Source: JBBAAW01 sp964574405
GTDB taxonomy: Bacteria > Patescibacteriota > WWE3 > UBA101185 > UBA10185
Assembly: GCA_964574405.1 (NCBI GenBank)
Contig: CAZNNN010000007.1
Coordinates: 1-24,461, forward strand
Direction of reading: 5' to 3'
DNA length: 24,461 bases
In this document: in pieces, positions 1 through 5,718 of the stretch
Position numbering within the stretch: the first letter of the stretch is position 1
How the letters are laid out: every line of letters begins with the position of its first letter
Made by a program: the position numbers and the translations under genes
Notes under the pieces: generated by a model
What the model saw: only the letters and a program-made list of their open reading frames with translations
Database searches by the model: none
What the model was told of the DNA's origin: nothing

Positions 1-154
1 AGGTTTCCAAGTTGGACGACGACAAAGTTAATACGCCATCTTTAGCGTTAAACAAGATGTTTCCTAAAATAGGAAGCGACACTTTGGCAGACACAGCTTT
101 ATTAACAACGGAAAGACCTTTTGATAAATTTTCCTGCGTGCATTTAATTTGCAT
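1..154 (-). CDS. dnaN: DNA polymerase III beta subunit (sliding clamp), N-terminal 51 residues, cut by the window edge
   Basis: Translating the complement from the ATG at 154 gives a protein beginning MQIKCTQENLSKGL, followed by LPILGNILF and LTLSSSNLE. This is the recognisable start of the DnaN clamp: the first helix, then the conserved LPILxNIL segment and the LxATNLE-like strand. The clamp is a ring-shaped dimer that tethers DNA polymerase III to DNA. The stop codon of the upstream 93-residue gene ends only 4 bases before this start, so the clamp is the last visible member of the rpmH-to-jag operon. There is no clear Shine-Dalgarno, so translation may depend on coupling. In many bacteria dnaN follows dnaA directly; here it lies on the opposite strand, about 5.6 kb away. 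The remaining part of the gene is beyond the left edge. Confidence 0.88.
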   Translation of the reverse strand, partial: MQIKCTQENLSKGLSVVNKAVSAKVSLPILGNILFNAKDGVLTLSSSNLET

Positions 155-158
155 ATTG

Positions 159-440
159 TTATTTTCTTATAATCTTTTCGGCTGTATACACAGTTCCACA
201 GGAAAATATGTAGGATAAGACCATCCCCACCCCCATAATTATTAATGAAATCCTATAAATATAAAGGTGCGCCGATTTCACCAACCACATGACCACCGAT
301 CCGTACGCACCAGACGGACACGGCGCTTGAAAACATCGGATTCCGGTATCATAATGAATGAATGGTACAAACAGCACAAAAACGAAAGTGGCTAATAGGA
401 TCTTCAGAGTTGTAGGTTTTAGAAACAATGTGAGTTTCAT
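159..440 (-). CDS. Small two-helix membrane protein of unknown function
   Basis: This 93-residue protein is not one I recognise. It has two hydrophobic segments, roughly residues 12-30 and 58-82, separated by a short cysteine-containing loop (IRCFQAPCPSGAYGS), and a basic C-terminus. The two cysteines in the loop could form a disulfide or bind metal if the loop faces outward; that is inference. Its ATG overlaps the jag stop codon (ATGA at 440-437) and its own stop lies 4 bases before dnaN. It is therefore clearly embedded in the operon and probably translated by coupling to jag. The position, compact overlap and plausible membrane topology support it as a real gene, but no function can be assigned. 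Confidence 0.6.
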   Translation of the reverse strand: MKLTLFLKPTTLKILLATFVFVLFVPFIHYDTGIRCFQAPCPSGAYGSVVMWLVKSAHLYIYRISLIIMGVGMVLSYIFSCGTVYTAEKIIRK

Positions 441-904
441 ATTTTTTTAGGCTTTAGTACCACTCGTCTATCTCTACCCATGCCCACGCTCTCACTTACT
501 ACATCGTCGTAATCAGAGATAAAGGTGTGAACTACACGCCTTTCGCTAGGATTCATAGCGGGCATTTCTACTTCTTGATTAAAAAATCTTACCCGATCAA
601 TAAAATTTTTAACCATTTCTTCAATCTTACCTTTGCGTTGATCACGATAACCATTTATGTCCACCGTAATGCGTACATACTCACCGACATTATTAAAATA
701 GGCGGAATTTAAAAAGTGTTGGAGCGCGTTTAAAGAGTCGCCCCTATAACCTATAAGGTGATTTAACTCGTTACCACTAATGGAAACCAAAACCCCCGCC
801 TGCGCGGGCAAACCCTCTTCAAACTCCTCCAGCGTAAAATCGGGTGGAACACCCAAAAACCCCAGCGTATCTTTAAGTGTATTTTCTAATATATCTTTTT
901 TCAT
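437..904 (-). CDS. khpB: KH-R3H RNA-binding protein (KhpB/Jag family)
   Basis: The 155-residue protein has a KH domain with a G-Y-R-G loop at residues 52-55. A C-terminal R3H domain starts at NPSERRVVH, with the family-defining Arg122 and His126 in the R-x3-H arrangement, and ends in GMGRDRRVVL. KhpB binds single-stranded RNA together with KhpA and affects cell division and cell-wall growth in Firmicutes. The usual N-terminal Jag-N domain is absent; the KH domain begins almost immediately, so this is the short form. It lies 20 bp downstream of yidC, the classical jag position. Identification is firm; the physiological role in this organism is inferred from the family. Confidence 0.92.
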   Translation of the reverse strand: MKKDILENTLKDTLGFLGVPPDFTLEEFEEGLPAQAGVLVSISGNELNHLIGYRGDSLNALQHFLNSAYFNNVGEYVRITVDINGYRDQRKGKIEEMVKNFIDRVRFFNQEVEMPAMNPSERRVVHTFISDYDDVVSESVGMGRDRRVVLKPKKI

Positions 905-924
905 GGCGTTATTTTACCATACCC

Positions 925-1719
925 TCAAACCTTTTGGGACGCGCGCGCAAGCGCGCTAAGCTTTTGCACAAGAGGCGTAAGCCCACCCCAGCCCATAATA
1001 AAATAACACTGTACCAAAGTAAAAACGGTGCTTACAAAAATATTAAGCATTACACCAGAGGGCAAACTAAACCCAAAAACCAACATCATCACGGGAAACA
1101 TGTACAGCATTTGTTCTTGCATGTTGTACATCATATCGTCACTTTTGCCGGGAGTTTTTTCTGCTAACTTTTCCGCTTTATTTATTGCCGGCATCATCAT
1201 TTTGGACGACGCAAACTGCAGAACCGCACACAGCACCGGCAAAATAAAGGTTCTGTCTGGCTTGGTCATGTCAAACAACAAAAAGCGACTATTTAAAACC
1301 TCGCCAGCGATAAACTTGAATCCGTCAAAGTAAATTCTAGGATTAATAGTTGTAATATCTGTAATACGGGAAATTTGATTGATAACGCCATATAGTGCAA
1401 TGGGGATAAGCATAGTTATAATGTTACCTAAACATCCAGACATAGGATTAATGCCGTGCTCCTTAAAAAGCGCCATCTGCATTTCTGCCTGCTTTTTCTT
1501 GTCGTGCTTATATTTTTCCCGCATTTTATCCAGCTCTGGCTTTAAGTCCCTTTGCTTTTTAGCGGTTTTAAGATTGGGAACAAAAAACGGAATCATCACA
1601 AGTCGCACCAAAACAGAAAGCACAATAATGGCCAGACCCAAACTTCCTAGATACCTATAAAGCAAAACCATAAGGTTCATTAGCGGATTTATTAAAATTG
1701 TATTCCAAAGTTCAATCAT
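925..1719 (-). CDS. yidC: YidC/Oxa1-family membrane protein insertase
   Basis: The 264-residue product has the short, Gram-positive-like YidC layout: an N-terminal hydrophobic segment, then a transmembrane helix SVLVRLVMIPF containing the conserved groove arginine (Arg39). A highly charged cytoplasmic hairpin rich in Lys and Glu follows at about residues 52-80, then FKEHGINPMSGCLGN and several more membrane helices. YidC inserts membrane proteins alone or together with SecYEG. The large periplasmic domain of proteobacterial YidC is missing. There is no obvious lipobox, unlike Bacillus SpoIIIJ. The gene sits between yidD (10 bp upstream) and khpB in the standard origin-proximal order, which supports both function and orthology. 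In this genome it could also serve the pilin and lipoprotein products encoded elsewhere in the window. Confidence 0.94.
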   Translation of the reverse strand: MIELWNTILINPLMNLMVLLYRYLGSLGLAIIVLSVLVRLVMIPFFVPNLKTAKKQRDLKPELDKMREKYKHDKKKQAEMQMALFKEHGINPMSGCLGNIITMLIPIALYGVINQISRITDITTINPRIYFDGFKFIAGEVLNSRFLLFDMTKPDRTFILPVLCAVLQFASSKMMMPAINKAEKLAEKTPGKSDDMMYNMQEQMLYMFPVMMLVFGFSLPSGVMLNIFVSTVFTLVQCYFIMGWGGLTPLVQKLSALARASQKV

Positions 1720-1729
1720 ATAACTTTTA

Positions 1730-1945
1730 TTACTTTACGGGATCGTACCCACCTTTAGTAAGTGGATTACATCTTACCACACGCCAGCCCCCAAGCAAAA
1801 GCCCCTTAACTACACCGTACTTTTGCACCGCCTCGTAGGTGTAGCGAGAGCAACTAGGCTCAAACCGGCAAATTTTAATGCCCAGCCTTCCCGGCGACAG
1901 ATAATTTTTGTAAAACTGCAGTAATATCAGCGTTAATTTCTTCAT
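1730..1945 (-). CDS. yidD: YidD membrane protein insertion efficiency factor
   Basis: This 71-residue protein matches YidD along its whole length: an amphipathic N-terminus (LLQFYKNYLSPG), the conserved CRFEPSCSRYTYEA core with paired cysteines (Cys26, Cys32), and a C-terminal GGWRVVRCNPLTKGGYDPV. YidD is a small membrane-associated protein that improves YidC-dependent insertion. Its ATG lies inside the rnpA reading frame, giving a 71-bp overlap in a different frame, and its stop is followed 10 bp later by yidC. The family normally begins at about this residue, so the long overlap looks genuine and is not an annotation artefact. Confidence 0.93.
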   Translation of the reverse strand: MKKLTLILLQFYKNYLSPGRLGIKICRFEPSCSRYTYEAVQKYGVVKGLLLGGWRVVRCNPLTKGGYDPVK

Positions 1946-2264
1946 ACTTTGCTCCTACGCAAATAAATCGGGGGTGGAACACTAGCCACCAACCTGTGGA
2001 TATTCTATCAAAATTTTGCCTCACGCTCTCTCTAAAAAGTCGTTTAACTCTGTTTCTTACCACGGCATTTTTATGTAATTTATTGGACATTAAAAAGCCC
2101 ACCTGCGACTGCCCACCAATATCCCATCTACCTTGTGAAATTTTTTCTAATCTACTTGTGGGAAGCGCGTACAAGTAAAAATACCTGTATCTATAAGGAT
2201 CGCCAAACTTTTTGACTTTACCAAACTCAAACCGAGTATGAATTCTGTTTTTTTTGGGTAACAT
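1875..2264 (-). CDS. rnpA: Ribonuclease P protein component
   Basis: The 129-residue basic protein has the RnpA signature AVVRNRVKRLFRE with the RNR motif at residues 70-72, and the N-terminal RIHTRFEFGKV segment typical of the family. RnpA binds the RNase P RNA and helps it cleave the 5' leaders of tRNA precursors. The gene begins 34 bp after rpmH, its usual neighbour. The C-terminal region overlaps yidD by 71 bp; the last few residues (SVAGKAGH) extend beyond the usual family end and are probably fixed by the yidD coding constraint. An insertion-like stretch at about residues 38-52 (EKISQGRWDIGGQSQ) is longer than in many homologues. Confidence 0.93.
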   Translation of the reverse strand: MLPKKNRIHTRFEFGKVKKFGDPYRYRYFYLYALPTSRLEKISQGRWDIGGQSQVGFLMSNKLHKNAVVRNRVKRLFRESVRQNFDRISTGWWLVFHPRFICVGAKYEEINADITAVLQKLSVAGKAGH

Positions 2265-2298
2265 GGGTTGATGTTATCACAAAGCCCGCCGTTACGCT

Positions 2299-2457
2299 TT
2301 ATTTCTTCCGCAATTCTCTAGCAAGAACTTTTCTGCCTTTGCGCATTCTATTTTTTAGCACGCGCTTACCGCCTGCGGTAGACATGCGCTTCATAAACCC
2401 GTGACATCGCACGCGTTTTCTAACTTTTGGTTGATAAGTTCTTTTGGTCTTTGCCAT
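2299..2457 (-). CDS. rpmH: 50S ribosomal protein L34
   Basis: A 52-residue, very basic protein is encoded on the complement. It starts MAKTKRTYQPKVRKRVRCHG and continues with FMKRMSTAGGKRVLKNR and RKGRKVLA. This is the L34 pattern (KRTYQPxxRKRxxxHGFxxRMST then GRxVLxxRRxKGRxxL). L34 is a small protein of the large ribosomal subunit. It is the first gene of the minus-strand operon, 34 bp upstream of rnpA. A TATAAA -10-like hexamer lies on the same strand at 2474-2469, only 11 bp before the ATG, implying a very short 5' leader of about 5 nt. Confidence 0.95.
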   Translation of the reverse strand: MAKTKRTYQPKVRKRVRCHGFMKRMSTAGGKRVLKNRMRKGRKVLARELRKK

Positions 2458-2544
2458 AACTTACGGATTTTATACGATTTTTGGTTGCTTTGCAACAAAA
2501 CGAGATATCCGTCTTAAAAATACCTAATTTATATTGTATAGATG

Positions 2545-2573
2545 TTGACTTGCATGTGTTTTTGTAGTAGAGT
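2545..2573 (+). promoter_or_regulatory. Sigma70-type promoter upstream of a short terminated leader
   Basis: TTGACT at 2545-2550 and TAGAGT at 2568-2573 are separated by exactly 17 bases. This matches the sigma70 consensus at 5 of 6 and 4 of 6 positions. The predicted start, near 2580, lies immediately before a strong hairpin-plus-T-tract at 2587-2622. The promoter would therefore drive either a very short RNA or an attenuated transcript for the NYN gene at 2654. Confidence 0.5.
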
Positions 2574-2586
2574 CGTTTTATAAACG

Positions 2587-2622
2587 CCTCAGCCAGTGCT
2601 TAACAGCCCGCTGAGGTTTTTT
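2587..2622 (+). terminator. Rho-independent terminator or attenuator before the NYN gene
   Basis: CCTCAGC at 2587-2593 pairs perfectly with GCTGAGG at 2610-2616 across a 16-base loop, and six T residues follow directly (2617-2622). This is a textbook intrinsic terminator shape. It lies 14 bp after the promoter -10 box and 32 bp before the downstream ATG, so it is better placed as an attenuator or the end of a tiny RNA than as the end of a gene. Confidence 0.65.
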
Positions 2623-2653
2623 AAAATTTGATTTCAAACTGTCCCAACAATCT

Positions 2654-3187
2654 ATGCCAGAATGTATACTATTTGTCGATGGGGAAAATTTATTACATAA
2701 GATTAAAGAGGTAAATAGCAAGATCGATTTATCAACTGTCGATTTAAACGGACTGCTTTCGCAAGTATTCAGTAAACATCAGGTACCAAGAAAAATATTT
2801 TATGCCTCCAAGCTTCGTTTCCATCCCGATTTTAAAAAGAAATCACAGGAATTAATAAAATTCCAAAGAAAATTAAGAAACAATTTAGTGGCGCAAGGTT
2901 ATGAGTTTACGATCGCTGGTAATGTTAGAGCACAGAAATTGGGAAGTAGTACAGTCTTTCGAGAAAAAGGGGTCGATGTAAAAATCGCTGTTGACATGGT
3001 TTCCCTTGCCTGCGACAAGAAGTTAGATGTGGCACTACTCTGTAGCTCAGATTCCGACTTGCAACCAGCCATCACAGAAATGAAAAACAGAGGTGTTAAG
3101 GTTGTATACATCGGCTTTGAAAACAATCCAAATAAAGGACTTATTTACACCACAGATGAGACCATTCTCCTAAAGGCGACACCGTGA
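2654..3187 (+). CDS. NYN-domain (LabA/DUF88-like) putative ribonuclease
   Basis: The 177-residue protein has the acidic residues of the NYN fold, a PIN-like nuclease superfamily. These are FVDGENL at residues 7-13 (Asp9, Asn12), EKGVDVKIAVDM at 104-115 (Asp108, Asp114), and a third acidic strand LLCSSDSDLQPAI at 128-140 (Asp133, Asp135). The combination of xVDxxN, K-G-x-D-x-x-I-x-x-D and S-x-D-S-D is diagnostic for NYN proteins, which are thought to cleave RNA in a metal-dependent way. The substrate is unknown. It is preceded by a promoter-attenuator pair and followed by a terminator at 3193, so it appears to be a single-gene unit. A second, clearly different NYN protein is encoded at 21158-21727. 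Confidence 0.85.
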   Translation: MPECILFVDGENLLHKIKEVNSKIDLSTVDLNGLLSQVFSKHQVPRKIFYASKLRFHPDFKKKSQELIKFQRKLRNNLVAQGYEFTIAGNVRAQKLGSSTVFREKGVDVKIAVDMVSLACDKKLDVALLCSSDSDLQPAITEMKNRGVKVVYIGFENNPNKGLIYTTDETILLKATP

Positions 3188-3192
3188 GCGGG

Positions 3193-3214
3193 GTAGTGAT
3201 CACGCTACATTTTT
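3193..3214 (+). terminator. Probable intrinsic terminator after the NYN gene
   Basis: GTAGTG (3193-3198) and CGCTAC (3203-3208) form a 6-bp stem with one G-T wobble and an ATCA loop, followed by ATTTTT. It lies 5 bp after the NYN stop codon, which fits the end of a monocistronic unit. Confidence 0.55.
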
Positions 3215-3368
3215 AAATCTTCCGCCACAAAATACCCATGTATTCCGGCGGATCCCACCATGCCTTCCGGTTACCACGCCTTTATGAGCAACTTTGTTAA
3301 AAATGTGACGGCAAATTACAGACCGCTGGCAACGCCGGACGCTAGTGTTAGATTGTATTAATTATGCT

Positions 3369-3695
3369 ATGTCAAACTTCTACATCCGAAAATACGATTA
3401 CCCACTTTTTTACCCATACTTGGGCGTAAGGGTAAGAGGGGCAATAAGAGGTGTAGCCGTGTTTAAACATTATTGGTATGGAATGCGAGTTGGCCCACTG
3501 CATTACCCATACAACCCACAAACCCCGGATCAACAATTTTGGCGCGCATATGTGGCAAGGGGAGTATACAGCCGGCAATACTTTCCTGCGGAAGTAAGAG
3601 ACATTTACAACAAAGCAAGATACCCCACAAAAATGACAGGTTATGCACGGTATCTTAAAAGATATTTAAAAGCACAAACGCAGTATAGAGGCTAA
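3369..3695 (+). CDS. Small basic protein with PYNP-x-T-x-x-Q-x-x-x-R signature, function unknown
   Basis: The product is 108 residues from the ATG at 3369; a GTG at 3345 would add 8 residues and neither start has a clear ribosome site. It is rich in Tyr and Arg and has no membrane segment. The core PYNPQTPDQQFWR at about 47-59, followed by an aromatic middle and TGYARYLKRYL near the C-terminus, is matched by the protein at 5222-5626 (PYNPKSDYQTGIR, then SGFNRFMRAF). I associate this layout (a turn before NPxTxxQxxxR, a Trp/Tyr helix and a final G[YF]xxF helix) with small proteins found in phages and mobile regions, but I cannot name the family. Codon use and the sparse surroundings (no gene in 3215-3344) are consistent with a recently acquired or orphan gene. 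Confidence 0.55.
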   Translation: MSNFYIRKYDYPLFYPYLGVRVRGAIRGVAVFKHYWYGMRVGPLHYPYNPQTPDQQFWRAYVARGVYSRQYFPAEVRDIYNKARYPTKMTGYARYLKRYLKAQTQYRG

Positions 3696-3732
3696 CGCAT
3701 ACCGAGTTTTTAGTGTAATCCAAAAAGATTTG

Positions 3733-3741
3733 GTATGATAC
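3733..3741 (+). promoter_or_regulatory. Extended -10 promoter for the alkD-dinB pair
   Basis: TGGTATGAT forms an extended -10 element (TGN followed by TATGAT) about 60 bp before the AlkD start. No good -35 is visible at the right spacing, as is usual for extended -10 promoters. An AAAGGA Shine-Dalgarno lies just upstream of the ATG at 3800. Confidence 0.4.
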
Positions 3742-3799
3742 CCGCGGTGAGGCGAGGGCAAATTTTAGAACCATGCTAGTTTAGGATAAAATAAAGGAA

Positions 3800-4549
3800 A
3801 TGAAGATTAAAACTTTATACTCACAGATCGTTGCGGAACTAAGAGCCCAATCCGATCAAACTCAAGCAGAAAAAGACAAGGTTTATCATAAAAAAGGCTA
3901 TAAATCTTACGGTCTAAAAATCCCGCAGGTGGGGGCAGTTATACGAAACTTTAAGCCGATAATAGGGAGGTTACCGTTAGGAGAAAAGTTTGACCTTGCA
4001 GAGCTTTTCTATATATCAGGTTGTGCAGAGGAAGGTCATGTAGGTAACGCAATCCTCACCTTGGGTATAGACGGTATTAAACCGGAACACTTTTCTCGTA
4101 TTGATAAGTTATTGGGTTATTTTAACAACTGGGATGAAGTGGACAATTTTAGTATCAATGTAATGCAGACATTATTGAATAGATATACTAAAGACACTTT
4201 AAACCTGTTAAATAGCTGGAATAGGTCCAAAAATATGTGGAAACGACGAGCTAGCGTTGTTGTTTTTGTAAGAAAAGTGGGTGCTAGCGGCAGTTATACA
4301 GATGTGGTTTTTGAGTTTTGTGACAAGTTACTGTGCGATGAAGAGGACTTGGTACTTAAGGCTGTGGGTTGGGTGTTAAAAGACAATATCGTTGGTTCAA
4401 AAAAAAGAGTAATTGATTACATAAAGGACTTAAGAAGAAGTGGCGTTTCTTCGGTGATTACCCTTTACGCCATTAGAGCTCAGAATGACAAGGAAAGAAA
4501 AGAGATTTTAGATGTTAGACAAGCTAAAAAAGGAGGTGACAAACTGTGA
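3800..4549 (+). CDS. alkD: AlkD-like HEAT-repeat DNA glycosylase (alkylation repair)
   Basis: The 249-residue all-helical protein matches the AlkD family. The residues important in Bacillus cereus AlkD (Trp109, Asp113, Arg148, Trp187) have counterparts at nearly the same positions: Trp111 and Asp115 in NNWDEVDNF, an Arg in MWKRRASVV (149/150), and Trp191 in KAVGWVLKD. AlkD enzymes remove bulky or cationic alkylated bases such as 3-methyladenine and 7-methylguanine without base flipping, acting in the cytoplasm. The stop codon overlaps the GTG start of the next gene (GTGA at 4546), and a strong AGGAGGTGA ribosome site lies inside the last codons. The two genes are therefore translated together. 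The pairing with a DinB-fold enzyme suggests a small damage- or electrophile-response unit; that is inference. Confidence 0.85.
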   Translation: MKIKTLYSQIVAELRAQSDQTQAEKDKVYHKKGYKSYGLKIPQVGAVIRNFKPIIGRLPLGEKFDLAELFYISGCAEEGHVGNAILTLGIDGIKPEHFSRIDKLLGYFNNWDEVDNFSINVMQTLLNRYTKDTLNLLNSWNRSKNMWKRRASVVVFVRKVGASGSYTDVVFEFCDKLLCDEEDLVLKAVGWVLKDNIVGSKKRVIDYIKDLRRSGVSSVITLYAIRAQNDKERKEILDVRQAKKGGDKL

Positions 4550-5019
4550 ATGATAATTTAACTCAAGAAGTAATAAACCACTGGAAACAGCTCAGGGCAA
4601 TGACTTACGACTTGATCAACGAGTTGAAACCAGAAGATCTTAACAAGAAGCTACCGTTCCCGGAATCGCAGGATATTCTTTATCAATTTAATTGTATGAT
4701 CGGCGCGCAAGAGAGTAACATTCCGCTGATTACCAAGGGCGTGTGGGAAGGTTTCTCTTCCAGTTTAGACTCGGAACAGGGGGAAAAAAGCGTTGCGGTT
4801 ATAAAACAGCATATGCAGGAGGCTGACGATAAGCTACTCGTAGCACTAAAAAGCGTTGATTTACTTGGGAAATTCAAAGACGGCAGTAGTCCGTTAATGA
4901 ACTACATGTTTTTAGTGGAGCACGAGGCGCACCACCAAGGACAGCTTATAAACTTTATTTACGCCTGTGACTTGCCGATCCCAAAGAGTTGGGAACAAAA
5001 ATGGGCATTAACTAAGTAG
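4546..5019 (+). CDS. DinB-fold (DinB/YfiT-like) putative metal-dependent enzyme
   Basis: The 157-residue protein has the four-helix DinB pattern. The C-terminal helix motif VEHEAHHQGQL (His126, His129/130) is the characteristic second half of the metal-binding His triad. DinB-fold proteins include thiol-dependent S-transferases and damage-inducible proteins. The first-helix histidine usually expected near residues 45-52 is not evident here (YQFNCMIGAQES), so the triad may be incomplete or may use Cys50 as a ligand. The start is a GTG preceded at 6-7 nt by a near-perfect Shine-Dalgarno (AGGAGGTGA, 4531-4539) inside the 3' end of alkD. Identity at the family level is good; the reaction cannot be predicted. 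Confidence 0.78.
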   Translation: MNDNLTQEVINHWKQLRAMTYDLINELKPEDLNKKLPFPESQDILYQFNCMIGAQESNIPLITKGVWEGFSSSLDSEQGEKSVAVIKQHMQEADDKLLVALKSVDLLGKFKDGSSPLMNYMFLVEHEAHHQGQLINFIYACDLPIPKSWEQKWALTK

Positions 5020-5162
5020 TAAACTGAGAAGTTTTTGAGACCCTTTTATTGTAAATTCTGAGCGAGCAAGCCCGGAAAGCTAATCTGTTACCTGATATGT
5101 GTAACAACCCACCTGTTAATACTAAAATGAAACGCCTTAGATTCGCAAACGAAGTGCAACAC

Positions 5163-5190
5163 TTGACAAAGGTTAGATGACCCATAGTAA
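5163..5190 (+). promoter_or_regulatory. Sigma70-type promoter before the small PYNP-signature gene
   Basis: A perfect TTGACA at 5163-5168 is followed after 16 bases by TAGTAA (5185-5190). The predicted start is near 5197, leaving a 25-nt leader that contains a strong ribosome site. The preceding stretch 5020-5162 contains short inverted repeats (for example GTTAC...GTAAC near 5088-5106) but no gene that I can support. Confidence 0.5.
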
Positions 5191-5205
5191 AGTACGCGTA
5201 TGGGA

Positions 5206-5215
5206 AAGGAGGTGA
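5206..5215 (+). promoter_or_regulatory. Near-perfect Shine-Dalgarno AAGGAGGTGA
   Basis: A ten-base complement of the canonical 16S rRNA 3' end lies 6 bases before the ATG at 5222 and fixes that start. The same strong element precedes the DinB gene, whereas many core genes in the window have none. Confidence 0.7.
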
Positions 5216-5221
5216 TTTAAC

Positions 5222-5626
5222 ATGGCTAGAGTAGTTGGACCTTTAATGTCTCTATCAGCGTCGCAAACGCTAGGGGGCACTTTGGCCTTTTCTCAATGGA
5301 AAGGTAGGGCGTATGTTCGTTTGAGGGTTGACCCTTACAACCCGAAGTCTGATTACCAGACCGGTATTAGAAATACGATGAAAAAGGGTGTGATGTACTT
5401 TACCAAGGGTTCTTATGTAGGAGCGCCTGCAAAGACCTGGTGGAATACATACGGCGAGGCTGAAAAACCTGCGGTATCCGGATTTAACAGGTTTATGAGA
5501 GCCTTTGTCGCCTTGAACGATTGCCTTTGCGACGATCTTATACCGACTGTCTTGACTCGAGTCGTGAATTCTGACCTAAAATCTTGGGTGGAGTCAAGTT
5601 TACATTTATTGCGGTTTTTGGAATAG
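5222..5626 (+). CDS. Small protein of the PYNP-x-[ST]-x-x-Q-x-x-x-R type, function unknown
   Basis: The 134-residue protein starts with a small-residue-rich segment (SASQTLGGTLAFSQWKGRAY), then VRLRVDPYNPKSDYQTGIR at about 33-50, a Trp-containing middle (KTWWNTYGEAEK) and SGFNRFMRAFVAL. The region from KGR to the RF helix parallels the protein at 3369-3695: both have PYNP, [TS] at +6, Gln at +9, Arg at +13, an aromatic middle and a G[YF]xR[YF] helix. I associate this layout with small phage- or prophage-linked proteins, possibly structural, but cannot name a family. The last 35 residues are unlike the first protein. It has its own strong promoter and ribosome site, so expression may be high. 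Confidence 0.6.
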   Translation: MARVVGPLMSLSASQTLGGTLAFSQWKGRAYVRLRVDPYNPKSDYQTGIRNTMKKGVMYFTKGSYVGAPAKTWWNTYGEAEKPAVSGFNRFMRAFVALNDCLCDDLIPTVLTRVVNSDLKSWVESSLHLLRFLE

Positions 5627-5657
5627 CTAAAAGATAATTTTGGGCAAAGGTGGTTGC

Positions 5658-5686
5658 TTGATGTCTTGTGGATAACTCACTATAAC
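5658..5686 (+). promoter_or_regulatory. dnaA promoter with an embedded DnaA box
   Basis: TTGATG (5658-5663) and TATAAC (5681-5686) are separated by exactly 17 bases and lie 32 bp before dnaA. The spacer contains TGTGGATAA (5667-5675), a perfect DnaA box in reverse orientation. DnaA bound here would cover the promoter, which is the classical layout for DnaA autorepression. Confidence 0.6.
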
Positions 5687-5718
5687 TAGTTTACAAAACC
5701 CTGCCCACCCGCAAAACT

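Noticed and set aside
12..218. Plus-strand open frame of 68 codons at the left edge
   Set aside because: The complement of the same bases encodes the unmistakable DnaN N-terminus, so this frame is its shadow.
5020..5060. Weak AAACT/AGTTT hairpin with T residues as terminator after DinB
   Set aside because: The stem has only five A/T-rich pairs and the T-run is interrupted, so it is not convincing.
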